This document shows positions 51,462 through 59,409 of a stretch of 64,000 bases of DNA, piece after piece. This DNA is from Planctomycetota bacterium (GTDB lineage Bacteria; Planctomycetota; Phycisphaerae; UBA1845), in contig JAKQDH010000163.1 in NCBI GenBank assembly GCA_029558835.1, forward strand, positions 100,047 to 164,046, read 5' to 3'. Under the pieces are notes generated by a model that was not told where the DNA came from, did no database searches, and saw only the letters and a program-made list of their open reading frames with translations. A program made the position numbers and the translations under genes. The number at the start of each line of letters is the position of its first letter. Position 1 is the stretch's first letter.

Positions 51462-52609
51462 GGGCGTCGATCATGTGGATTCTGCACGGGACCACGCCAA
51501 GGGGAAACGAGCGTGGCATGCCCAAGCTCGCCCCAGGCGAGCGCCGGCATGCTGCTCCGGGCTCCGCGCGCTCCGCCGGAAGAACAGGGTCCCGGCGCGC
51601 CGGGACTTGGCCATGCCACCCTGCTTCGAGTCTCGGGTTGCCCCGTTCGTGGTCCTGCTTGACACTTTGCCTGTTGGTGCTCGGGCCGCTCTGGGGGTCG
51701 GCGTCGGCACAAGCCCCGTCCTCGGCGCAGACGGTGTCCGCAGCGCCGCCCGCGGCTTCGCCCGCCGGCGCGCCACTTTCGCCGCAGGAACTGGTGCGCC
51801 GGGGCAATCGCCTGTTCAAAGAAGGCAAGACGAGCGAGGCACTGGAGGCGTACAACCAGGCCGGCCGGGAGCGACCAGACGCTGCGGAGATTGCGTTCAA
51901 CCAGGGCCTCACCCATTACGCCCTCGGTGAGTATGAACAGGCCCGAACCGCGTTCGAGCGGGCGAAGCTGGCCCCGCAGCGCACCGTGCAGGAGCAAGCT
52001 GTGTATGCCCTCGGCGCCTGCGACCACGCCGAGGCACTGGCGAGTCAGGACCCGAAGGCCGCCATCGGCAAGCTCGAAAACGCAATGCGCAATTACCAGG
52101 ACGTGCTGTCCCATGCTCCGGAAGACGGACCCGGCGTGCCCGAACCCGCGGGAGGGGAACCCGCCTCCGTGTACGGGGCCGCCCGCGACGCCCACTTCAA
52201 GGCCGGCACCACCTGGCGGGCCCTGAAGGAACAACTCCAGCAGCAGCAGTCCCAGGACCAGCAGCAATCGCAGGACCAGCAGCAGTCGTCACCGCAGGAG
52301 GGCCAGCAACAGCAGGACCAACAGGCGCAGCAACAGCAGGGACAGCAGCAGGACCAACAGCAACAGCAGGCGCAGCAGCAACAGGCACAGGAGGCGCAGC
52401 AACAGCAGCAGGAGCAGGCCGCCCAGGCGCAAGAGGGTGACGAACAGAAGGAGGAAGCCGAAGCAGCGGCAAGCCAGGCCGAACGCAACTCGCGGGAACA
52501 GGCGGTGCGCGAGCTGCGCCGCCTGATGGATCAGCAACGTCGGCGAAAGGAACAGCGCGGCCAGCCGATGCCTCCGGTGCCGCTGAGACCAGTGGAGAAA
52601 GACTGGTAG
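51458..52609 (+). CDS. batC: BatC-like TPR protein with glutamine-rich tail and repeat-derived N-terminus
   Basis: A 383-residue protein. The start ATG overlaps the batB stop, but residues 19-54 (GRNERGMPKLAPGERRHA-type sequence) are encoded by a 107-base repeat element (51513-51619) inserted between start and signal peptide; the hydrophobic signal (WSCLTLCLLVLGPLWGSASA) only follows at about 65-85. Two TPR units follow (ELVRRGNRLFKEGKTSEALE and EIAFNQGLTHYALGEYEQAR). A glutamine-rich tract (about 255-330, long QQQQ runs) is predicted disordered, then a charged C-terminus. BatC-type TPR proteins bind BatA/B in the periplasm. A 36-residue extension before the signal could impair export unless an internal start is used. 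Confidence 0.85.
   Translation: MRASIMWILHGTTPRGNERGMPKLAPGERRHAAPGSARSAGRTGSRRAGTWPCHPASSLGLPRSWSCLTLCLLVLGPLWGSASAQAPSSAQTVSAAPPAASPAGAPLSPQELVRRGNRLFKEGKTSEALEAYNQAGRERPDAAEIAFNQGLTHYALGEYEQARTAFERAKLAPQRTVQEQAVYALGACDHAEALASQDPKAAIGKLENAMRNYQDVLSHAPEDGPGVPEPAGGEPASVYGAARDAHFKAGTTWRALKEQLQQQQSQDQQQSQDQQQSSPQEGQQQQDQQAQQQQGQQQDQQQQQAQQQQAQEAQQQQQEQAAQAQEGDEQKEEAEAAASQAERNSREQAVRELRRLMDQQRRRKEQRGQPMPPVPLRPVEKDW
51513..51619 (+). repeat. MITE-like element with GTGGCATGCCCAAG ends, in frame inside batC
   Basis: Begins GTGGCATGCCCAAGC and ends ACTTGGCCATGCCAC, near-inverted termini, 107 bases. The sister copy is at 54781-54875. Confidence 0.7.
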
Positions 52610-52721
52610 GTGAGATGGATGGGTGCCATGCTTTCCCGCGACGGCGTACCTGTTTAGCGTGGGTGCCATGCCCTCACCCGCCGCAGGCGGGGGTGGGCAT
52701 GTGCCGCGTCCGCAGAGGCAT

Positions 52722-52785
52722 GCTTACCCGCGACCGCGGTCGCGGGTAAGCATGGCACCCACAACGCCGAAGACGCTAGACACGT
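52722..52785. repeat. Palindromic repeat (CCCGCGACCGCGGTCGCGGG), inverted copy
   Basis: CATGCTTA-CCCGCGACCGCGGTCGCGGG-TAAGCATGGCACCCACAACGCC is the reverse complement of the unit at 39405-39470, including the outer AACGCCGAAGACGC. Confidence 0.8.
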
Positions 52786-52854
52786 ACGCGACGGCAGTCG
52801 CGGGTAAGCATGGGGCTGCGTCCGGAGCCCGTTCGCACCCGTCATCAGTCCCCC

Positions 52855-52902
52855 CCCAGGTCCAAAGGACCTGGGCCACCCGTCAGGTCCAAAGGACCTG
52901 GG
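52855..52902. repeat. Two tandem AGGTCC-AAA-GGACCT palindromes
   Basis: CCCAGGTCCAAAGGACCTGGG (52855-52875) and CAGGTCCAAAGGACCTGGG (52884-52902), each followed by GCC[A/G]CCC. A third copy is at 10652. Confidence 0.75.
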
Positions 52903-52927
52903 CCGCCCGGGCGGTGAGAGAGAGCAG

Positions 52928-54715
52928 ATGTTCGCAACGCAGGCCATTGTCATCATGTGCTTCCTGCCGCCGCTGAGCGCGCTGCAGAGCCCGGGCATCG
53001 ACCTGCAGCTCGGCAGCCAGGTGCTCGAGGTGGGCGAGGCCGTGGACGCGCAGCTCGTCTGCACGAACATCGGCGTACCCACCAGTCCCGAGGCGACCGT
53101 GCCCGACGGGCTGGAACTGCGCCTGGCGCAACCCAACCCCAGCCAGTCCTCGATGGTCTCGATCGTCAACGGCCGGCGCAGCGAGCGCGTCAGCTACACG
53201 TACCACCTGCGCCTGACGGCGAGACAGGAGGGAACCTACGTCCTCGGCCCCGTGCGGGTTATGGCCGACGGGAGATCATACGAAACCGAGCCGGTCACGA
53301 TCACCGTCCGGCGGACAACGCAAACCTCCGACTACGTGTTCGTCGAGCTGGACGTGCAGCCGCGGACGCTGTACGTCACCCAGTCCTGCACGGCCACCCT
53401 GCGGGTGGGCATCCGCGACCTGCAAATGCAGGGCCGGTACCTCGACGACATCAACCTCTTCCGCTCGGCCATGGACCAGCGGGCGTCGCAGTTCTCGATC
53501 TTCGGGAATGAGCCGGGCACTCAGCGGCAGGTCTGGCGGACGGATGCCGCCGGTGTCCGGCAGCGCTTCTCCGTACTGCAAGTCACCAAGACCGTGCGCG
53601 CGGATGAGCCGGGAACGGTGACCATCGGCCCGGTCTTCGTGAAGGTCGACTACCCCACCTCGCTGGGGCGCGGTTTCTTCGGCAGCTACGAGGTGCGCAA
53701 CTCCCGGCGGGAGACCGCGCGGGCGGAGGCGATCAGCGTCACCGTCAAGGCGCCGCCGCTCGAGGGCCGGCCCGCCGGCTTCACGGGTGCCGTCGGGCGG
53801 TACACCCTCACCGCCGATGCCGCGCCCACGCGCCTCGAACAGGGGCGGCCACTCACTTTGACGTTAACCGTCCGCGGCACACCACTGGAGGGCATCGCGG
53901 GCCCCGACCTGGCCGCCCAGGCGGAACTTGCCAGCCGCTTCGATTTCACCACCGATGAGTTGGTGGGTTCCCTGGAGGGCAACGCCAAGGTGTTCCGTCG
54001 CGCGCTGTTTCCCAAACAGGCGGGCGAACAGGCAATCCCCCCACTGCGCTGGTCGTACTTCGACACCGACAGCGAACAGTATGTCTCGCTGACGACGGAA
54101 CCGATCGCCATCGCCGTCGATCCGCCCGCGCCCGGCGGCCAGCCGGTGCCCCTGCTACCCCAAACGGGCGGCACGCCCCCGGGTGAGGAGGCCAAGCTGA
54201 CGCTGGTGGCCGGGGGGATTTCTCCCAACTACGCGGACGTGAATGCCCTGCTGGCGTCCCACTCGTTCGCCTGGAGTCCGGCTTGGTCGGCGACGCTGCT
54301 TGCCTGCCCGATCGCGTGGCTGGGCGCCGCGGCCCTCGTGCGCTTCCGGACGCGCCTGCGCGCCGACGTGGGCTGGGCGCGACGGCGACGCGCGCTGCCT
54401 GCCGCCCGGCGGGCCTTGCGCGCCGCGGCACACGCCTCGGAGCCGGCGGCGTACCTGGCCGCGCTGGCCGACGTGCTCTGCAACTACGTGCTCGAACGCT
54501 TCGACCTGCCGCCGGGATATCGCGCCCCCAACGAAATACAAGCGTTGCTGACGGAACACGGCTATCCAGCAGCCTCGGCTGGGGCGGTCGCCCAGTTCCT
54601 GGAAAGCACCCAAGCGGCGCGCTACGCACCTGGCGCGGTGGACGCAACCACGTTGCGACAGGCTCACAACCAGGTCTGGCGCTGGGTCAAGCAGATGGAA
54701 CGCGTGACGCGATGA
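52928..54715 (+). CDS. batD: BatD, oxygen-tolerance membrane protein
   Basis: A 595-residue protein: short signal peptide (about 1-20, MFATQAIVIMCFLPPLSA), two or more beta-sandwich domains (about 22-410; for example VNGRRSERVSYTYHLRLTAR and PEATVPDG), one membrane helix (about 445-470, SATLLACPIAWLGAAALV) and a helical cytoplasmic tail that resembles the end of the Bat lipoprotein (ALADVLCNYVLERFDLPPG). BatD is the periplasmic partner of BatA-C. The ATG has GAGAGAGAG upstream and the stop overlaps the next start (ATGA). Confidence 0.9.
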   Translation: MFATQAIVIMCFLPPLSALQSPGIDLQLGSQVLEVGEAVDAQLVCTNIGVPTSPEATVPDGLELRLAQPNPSQSSMVSIVNGRRSERVSYTYHLRLTARQEGTYVLGPVRVMADGRSYETEPVTITVRRTTQTSDYVFVELDVQPRTLYVTQSCTATLRVGIRDLQMQGRYLDDINLFRSAMDQRASQFSIFGNEPGTQRQVWRTDAAGVRQRFSVLQVTKTVRADEPGTVTIGPVFVKVDYPTSLGRGFFGSYEVRNSRRETARAEAISVTVKAPPLEGRPAGFTGAVGRYTLTADAAPTRLEQGRPLTLTLTVRGTPLEGIAGPDLAAQAELASRFDFTTDELVGSLEGNAKVFRRALFPKQAGEQAIPPLRWSYFDTDSEQYVSLTTEPIAIAVDPPAPGGQPVPLLPQTGGTPPGEEAKLTLVAGGISPNYADVNALLASHSFAWSPAWSATLLACPIAWLGAAALVRFRTRLRADVGWARRRRALPAARRALRAAAHASEPAAYLAALADVLCNYVLERFDLPPGYRAPNEIQALLTEHGYPAASAGAVAQFLESTQAARYAPGAVDATTLRQAHNQVWRWVKQMERVTR

Positions 54716-55869
54716 GCAACAGCGATCGTCAACCCGGTTGGTCTCGCCTCACGGTATCGCCGACTGATGAGGCGACCGGGGTGGCATGCCCAAGCCGAAG
54801 GCGCCGGCATGCTCCGCCGGCAGCCCAGGGTGATACCAGGCAAAGAGATGGCGGCGCTGCGCTTGGCCATGCCACCCCCGTTCGAGCGCGAGTGCCGTCT
54901 CCGCGGCGAGTCGTGTCGTTGCGTACCGGGGCGATCCGAGCTCCGCTGGTCTGGTTCACGTTGCTGCTCGGCGTCGCCCCGACAACGGGAACCGCGGCGC
55001 CGCCCGGCGAACCAGCGCCGGCACCGGCACCCGTGGGCAGCGTGATCGCACCCAGCGAGGCAATCCCGCCGAACGAAGCAACGTCTCCCGGGCGCCCGAT
55101 GACTCTCGCACCCGCCCGCAGCCCGGCCGACCTGGAGCAGGAGTTGCAGCAGGCCCTGGCCGACTTCGAGCAGGCACAAAGCCTGCACAGCAGCGACCCC
55201 GAGCGTGCCCGGCAGCTTTACCGGTCCGCCGCCCAGCGTTTTTCCACGGTGGTGGCGGCGGGCGTGGTCAACGGTCGGCTGGAGTACAATCTCGGCAACG
55301 CGCTGTTGCAGGCGGGCGACTTGGGCGGGGCGATCCTGCACTACCGGCGCGCCGAACGGTTGATCCCCGGTGACCCCCACCTCGACGATAACCTGTCGTG
55401 GGCGCGTTCGCGCTGCCTGACCACGATTCGTCCAACCTCCCAGGCGACGGTGCTGCGGAACCTGTGCTTCTGGCACTATGACTATTCGCTGGCGCGGCGG
55501 ACGCAGGTCGCGCTGGGACTGTACGTTGCGGTCTGGGTGCTGCTGCTGCTGCGCGCGTTCTTCCGGCGGCGGCTGCTGTCCGTGGCGGCGGTCTTGTGCG
55601 CCGTCGGCGCGCTGTTGCTGGGCGGCTCGGCCGCGGTCACGCACCGAGCCGAGCGCGACACCCCCGCGGGCGTCGTCCGCGCGTTCGACGTGCCCGTGTA
55701 CAAAGGCCCCGGCACCGGCTACCAGCGCCAGTTTGAGCAGCCGCTGCAACCCGGGGTCGAATTCACCTTGCGCGAACGGCGCGGGAACTGGTGGCGCGTC
55801 GAGCTGGCTGACGGTAACACAGGGTGGCTCGAGGCAACCACGGCCGAGCTGGTTCCACCTTCCCTTTGA
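54712..55869 (+). CDS. TPR-SH3 membrane protein closing the Bat operon, with repeat-derived N-terminus
   Basis: A 385-residue protein. The start is coupled to the batD stop (ATGA). Residues about 24-55 (VACPSRRRRHAPPAAQG and on) are encoded by a repeat element (54781-54875), and a signal-like helix (IRAPLVWFTLLLGVAPTTG) follows only at about 77-95. A TPR region (about 145-230), two membrane helices (about 265-280 and 290-305) and a bacterial SH3 domain (about 325-380, AFDVPVYKGPGTGYQRQFEQ to GNTGWLEATTAEL) follow. TPR-SH3 proteins close Bat operons in other bacteria (BatE). The N-terminal extension is unusual and mirrors that in BatC. Confidence 0.85.
   Translation: MSNSDRQPGWSRLTVSPTDEATGVACPSRRRRHAPPAAQGDTRQRDGGAALGHATPVRARVPSPRRVVSLRTGAIRAPLVWFTLLLGVAPTTGTAAPPGEPAPAPAPVGSVIAPSEAIPPNEATSPGRPMTLAPARSPADLEQELQQALADFEQAQSLHSSDPERARQLYRSAAQRFSTVVAAGVVNGRLEYNLGNALLQAGDLGGAILHYRRAERLIPGDPHLDDNLSWARSRCLTTIRPTSQATVLRNLCFWHYDYSLARRTQVALGLYVAVWVLLLLRAFFRRRLLSVAAVLCAVGALLLGGSAAVTHRAERDTPAGVVRAFDVPVYKGPGTGYQRQFEQPLQPGVEFTLRERRGNWWRVELADGNTGWLEATTAELVPPSL
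54781..54875 (+). repeat. MITE-like element with GTGGCATG...CATGCCAC ends, in frame
   Basis: Begins GTGGCATGCCCAAGC and ends GCTTGGCCATGCCAC; the termini are inverted repeats (14 of 15). 95 bases, sister of 51513-51619; one end also occurs at 4978. Confidence 0.75.
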
Positions 55870-56250
55870 GTAACGGGCACAAGCCCGGCTATGTCCTGCA
55901 GCGCCCCCGGGTGAGCCTAGGCGATCGTCCGTGTCCACGGGCTCACGCCCGCAACTCCAACGGGCGCCCAGCAGGTGAGTCAAGGCCGGCGACTTCGCTT
56001 GCGCCGGGAGCTTCCATGCACACCCCGCGTCGTGCCGCAGGGACCGCGCCCGGACCGGAGTCTGTTGGCGCGCTTGTGTACCGGAGTTAGACTCAAACCA
56101 TGAGCGACCGCGGTCCGGGTGGGCCGGCGCAGGCGGGGTGGAACCCGGCGCCGGCGACCGACGCCGCGGCCGGCGGTTAGCGTGAACGAGCGTGCTTCGC
56201 TGCCCCTCAAGCCTGCGGCCTGCAACCCCTTGAGCTTGCGATGGGTGAGT
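55870..56250. other. Intergenic region between the Bat operon and the next gene
   Basis: No gene and no recognised repeat. It holds GC-rich, imperfect palindromes only, with no clear promoter. Confidence 0.4.
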
Positions 56251-58176
56251 ATGCATCGGATTCTATGCCTCGGTGGTGTGCTTCTGGGAGGCGTAAGTGG
56301 AGCGTTCCCGCCGCAGTGGTCGGCGCGGGTCGTTGCGCCAGCGCACACACAAGGGCCCGCCTACCGACAGGCGATTGTACCTGAAGCGCGAAGTCAGCAC
56401 CCCACGACGGAAGAACCGGGCCTCCAGCAGCAAACCCCGCGTTGCGAGAAGCACAGTCATGCTGCCGACGCGCGTGGCCGTCTGGCCGAGAATCAGTTGG
56501 ACGCCGTCTTCGACCTGCTGCCGGGGACCAACTGGCGCTGGCCGGTCAAGGACCAGTCGGGCACCACGCGGCATCAGCAGGATTGGCTGGATGTTGAGGC
56601 CTGGTATCTGCTGGTGGAAGAGGCCCTGGCCCAGGTCGGGGAGGCCGCGGTGGAAGCGCTGCCCGAGTTCGTGGCCGCGCGCCAACTGACCGAGGAACGG
56701 CTTGCCGAGATCGCGCGACGAAGCGCGTGCGCGCCGGAGGATGTACGGCAGGCGCTGGCGGACTACCTGGCCGTCGCCGAACTGGTGAAGCGGCGTGAGC
56801 AGGCCGTGGAGGTCAGCGAGGCCGAAGCCCGTGCGTTCGTGGCAGCCACGCACGATGAGGTCACGATTCTGCTCTCCGAACTGCCGGCCGACGCGGTCGT
56901 GAGCGCGGCCGAGCAAGTTCCGGAGGATGAGTTGCAGCGCGTGTTTGAGGCGTACCGCGACCGGCCCTTCGACCCGGACAAGGGCCTGATCGGCTACACG
57001 ATGGGCCCCGCGATCAAAGTGGAGTACATCGGCTTCGCGTTCCAGGACGTGGTTGATTCCCTCGCCCTGCCGGAGGGACAGACGCGCGCTGACGAGGCGC
57101 GCAAGCTGATCGACTTGGCCGTGGAGCAACTCGGGCGGTACCTGCGGGAGCCGTGGAAGGATGCCCAGACCGTTGACGGTTTCCAGGTCGCTCCGGAGGC
57201 GGTGCGGGCCAACGGCTACTGGGACGCGGTGGGCGCGTGGGCAAGGGAGCACGCGCGGATTCCCGTGCGTTGCGGGAAAACCGACTGGATGACGGCCACC
57301 TCGGTGCGTCTGGAAGCGCCGGAGCTGGGTCAGAAAGTGCGTCGCGCCGCCGACGGTCGGCAACTGAAGTTCCCGGATTTCGCCTTCGACGTGCAGGGGT
57401 TGGTTGAGGCGGGGACCGCGCGGTCGCCGGAGAGGGTGCTGGCGCTCCATGAGCCGGTGCCGGAGCCGATCGCGGCCTACGCCGCGGGCCGGCGGACGGA
57501 CGCGTACTTCTACCGCGTGGTGGAGACACGGCCGGCCGGGGTGCCCAGTTCGTGGCACAAGGTGCGCCAGCACGTCGAGCGTGACGCCCGGCGGCTGCGG
57601 GCGTTGGGCAGGGCGAAGGCGGACGCGCAGCGGCTGGCGGAGGCCGCGCGGCAGCACGGGTTGCGGGCGGCCTACGAAGGGCTCCCCGAGCTGAGCACCA
57701 AGTACGGGGCGCCGGCCACGCCGCGGCGGCTGGGCCCGTTTACGCAGCGGGTGAAGCTGGGTCTGCAGCGGGCGGGCATGCTGGAGCAGGCGTCGCTGCC
57801 ACCGCGGCTGGAGAGTTTCCGGAACGCGGAGCCGCTGGCGCGGGCGGCCTTCGCGCTGGTCGCAGACGGAAGCATCGGCGCGGGGGCGCCGGCAAAGACG
57901 GACCCCGTCGGTACGCCAAACGGCGTCGACGGGCGGCCTGCCGACTCGGTACCGCTGCCCCAGGCACCGCGCGCGGTAGCGGCGGTCGGCCTCGAGGATG
58001 ACCTGGCCTGGGTGGTGATCGAGTTGGTGGAGTACAGACCGCTGCCGCTGGAGGCAGCGCCGGACTTGCGGTATATCAGGGACCTGCTGCGGATCGAGAG
58101 GCAGGCGGAGGTCCGTCGGCAGTTGTTGTCGCGGGAGGAAGTGAAACGGCGGGCGGTGGAGCAGCGGACGCCGTAG
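56251..58176 (+). CDS. Large exported hypothetical protein
   Basis: A 641-residue protein with a probable signal peptide (MHRILCLGGVLLGGVSGAFP). The first 90 residues after it are low-complexity and may not be genuine. From about 95 on it is rich in charged helices (AENQLDAVFDLLPGTNWRWP, then EALAQVGEAAVEALPEFVAA). A segment near 440-560 resembles the helical chaperone part of SurA/PpiC-type foldases, but no parvulin domain is clear. I do not recognise the family. The composition of the main body is normal for the window and the antisense frame over it is a shadow. It stands 340 bases before the phosphorylase gene, on the same strand. Confidence 0.65.
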   Translation: MHRILCLGGVLLGGVSGAFPPQWSARVVAPAHTQGPAYRQAIVPEARSQHPTTEEPGLQQQTPRCEKHSHAADARGRLAENQLDAVFDLLPGTNWRWPVKDQSGTTRHQQDWLDVEAWYLLVEEALAQVGEAAVEALPEFVAARQLTEERLAEIARRSACAPEDVRQALADYLAVAELVKRREQAVEVSEAEARAFVAATHDEVTILLSELPADAVVSAAEQVPEDELQRVFEAYRDRPFDPDKGLIGYTMGPAIKVEYIGFAFQDVVDSLALPEGQTRADEARKLIDLAVEQLGRYLREPWKDAQTVDGFQVAPEAVRANGYWDAVGAWAREHARIPVRCGKTDWMTATSVRLEAPELGQKVRRAADGRQLKFPDFAFDVQGLVEAGTARSPERVLALHEPVPEPIAAYAAGRRTDAYFYRVVETRPAGVPSSWHKVRQHVERDARRLRALGRAKADAQRLAEAARQHGLRAAYEGLPELSTKYGAPATPRRLGPFTQRVKLGLQRAGMLEQASLPPRLESFRNAEPLARAAFALVADGSIGAGAPAKTDPVGTPNGVDGRPADSVPLPQAPRAVAAVGLEDDLAWVVIELVEYRPLPLEAAPDLRYIRDLLRIERQAEVRRQLLSREEVKRRAVEQRTP

Positions 58177-58289
58177 GGGCGCTCCGAGACTCCCCAGCAC
58201 ACTCCCTTCCGATTCAGGGACGTGCGGTTTGGCGTGTCTCGGTCGCGGGAATTGCTTGGACGCACCAGGGAGGCGTCATCGCCTTTGCC

Positions 58290-58326
58290 GCCCTCGCCCC
58301 TACCCCTCTCTCGCGGGGAGAGGGGC
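58290..58326. repeat. CCCTCTCCCC hairpin repeat
   Basis: CCCCTACCCCTCTCTCGCGGGGAGAGGGG; the flank GCTCAGATGCCGC is shared with the copy at 32565-32600. Confidence 0.75.
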
Positions 58327-58430
58327 TCAGATGCCGCACGCCCGGCGCTGCGTGCGGTGGATGAGGGCGTGGCGGCGACGCCGTGCACGTACTCAGGGAG
58401 GGACTGGCGGAGGTCAAGCCACTGCGGCAT

Positions 58431-58470
58431 CTCCCCTCACCCTACCCTCTCCCCCGAGGGGGAGAGGGGT
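58431..58470. repeat. CCCTCTCCCC hairpin repeat
   Basis: CCCCTCACCCTACCCTCTCCCCC-GA-GGGGGAGAGGGG, the strongest stem of the family after the copy in the GT39 gene. Confidence 0.8.
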
Positions 58471-58515
58471 TTGGTCAGGCGTTCTCCGGGGCTGTTGGCG
58501 CGGCAGGAGCGGCAC

Positions 58516-59409
58516 GTGCGACCAGCAACGATCGGCATCATCGGCGGGACGGGACTGGGCGAACTGCTGTTGAAGCAGGCGGGCGGGGAGGCGCTGACGA
58601 TCGACACGCCTTTCGGGGCTCCGAGCGGGCCGATCGTGCGGGGGTCGTGGGCGGGCGCGGAGGTGGCGTTTCTGCCCCGTCATGGACCGCGGCACACGCT
58701 TAACCCATCAGTCGTTCCCTACCGTGCCAACATCTGGGCACTGAAGCAGCTTGGGGTGACGACCGTTATTGCCAGCGGCGCCGCGGGCAGTCTGCGCCAG
58801 GAGATGCATCCGGGCGAACTGGTCGTCTGTGATCAGGTGATCGACAGGACGTTCCGCCGGGAGAGTACGTTCTTCGAGGCAGGCCCGGTGGTGCACGTGG
58901 CGTTCGCCGACCCATTCTGCCCGCGCCTGCGGCAGGCGTTGCTGCGGGCGGCCCAGCAGGTGCAGACGCCCGTGCATGATCGGGGCACGTACATCTGCAT
59001 CGAGGGTCCGCAGTTTTCCACGCGGGCCGAGGCTCACCTGCACCGGCAATGGGCCGGTGACCTGGTGGGCATGACCTGCCTGCCGGAGGCCAAGCTCGCC
59101 CGGGAGGCGGAGATGTGCTACGCGCTGATCGCGCTGGCGACGGATTACGACTGCTGGCGCCCCGCGCCGCCGGGCGGGCATGACGAGCTCGTCAAGGAAG
59201 TGCTGGCGAATCTGCAGCGCGGCAGCGAGGCGGCGGCCGAACTGATCCGGGTGACGCTCGCGTTGCTGCCGGCGGAAGCAGGCGGTTGCGGCTGCGGGAC
59301 CGCGCTTGACCTGGCCGTCTGGTCGGACCTGAGCGCCACCGAGGCGGCCACCCGCACCCGGCTGGCTCCGCTGCTGGCGCGTTTCGAGGCGGCTCGTGCC
59401 GGAAAGTGA
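58516..59409 (+). CDS. mtnP: S-methyl-5'-thioadenosine phosphorylase
   Basis: A 297-residue purine phosphorylase of the MTAP branch: the N-terminal phosphate loop IGIIGGTGLGE, PRHGPRHTLNPSVVPYRANI, the strand SGAAGSLRQEMHPGELVVCD and the base-binding CIEGPQFSTRAEAH, GMTCLPEAKLAREAEMCYA and ALATDYDCW. The GMT and DYDCW pattern fits methylthioadenosine over nucleosides. It salvages MTA from polyamine or methionine metabolism. The GTG at 58516 has AGGAG upstream and suits the family N-terminus. The stop overlaps the next gene start (GTGA), an odd coupling of a soluble enzyme to a surface protein. Confidence 0.94.
   Translation: MRPATIGIIGGTGLGELLLKQAGGEALTIDTPFGAPSGPIVRGSWAGAEVAFLPRHGPRHTLNPSVVPYRANIWALKQLGVTTVIASGAAGSLRQEMHPGELVVCDQVIDRTFRRESTFFEAGPVVHVAFADPFCPRLRQALLRAAQQVQTPVHDRGTYICIEGPQFSTRAEAHLHRQWAGDLVGMTCLPEAKLAREAEMCYALIALATDYDCWRPAPPGGHDELVKEVLANLQRGSEAAAELIRVTLALLPAEAGGCGCGTALDLAVWSDLSATEAATRTRLAPLLARFEAARAGK

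Larger units (their letters stand above)
52610..52927. other. Repeat-filled gap between batC and batD
   Basis: About 318 bases with no gene, composed almost wholly of palindromic repeat copies (52623 onward, 52722-52785, 52795-52815) and two AGGTCC/GGACCT copies (52855-52902). All other junctions in this operon are coupled, so the repeats have opened the only gap. Confidence 0.65.
58177..58515. other. Intergenic region with two CCCTCTCCCC repeats
   Basis: No gene. Two copies of the dispersed hairpin (58290-58326 and 58431-58470) lie in opposite orientations; the flanks GGCTCAGATGCCGC and CTGCGGCATCTCCCC are also inverted relative to each other. Confidence 0.6.

Noticed and set aside
56263..58200. 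A 645-codon open frame on the minus strand opposite the hypothetical exported protein
   Set aside because: It is rich in Arg, Pro and Leu with no signal, motif or ribosome site; the plus-strand frame has a signal peptide and normal composition. High GC makes long antisense frames common.
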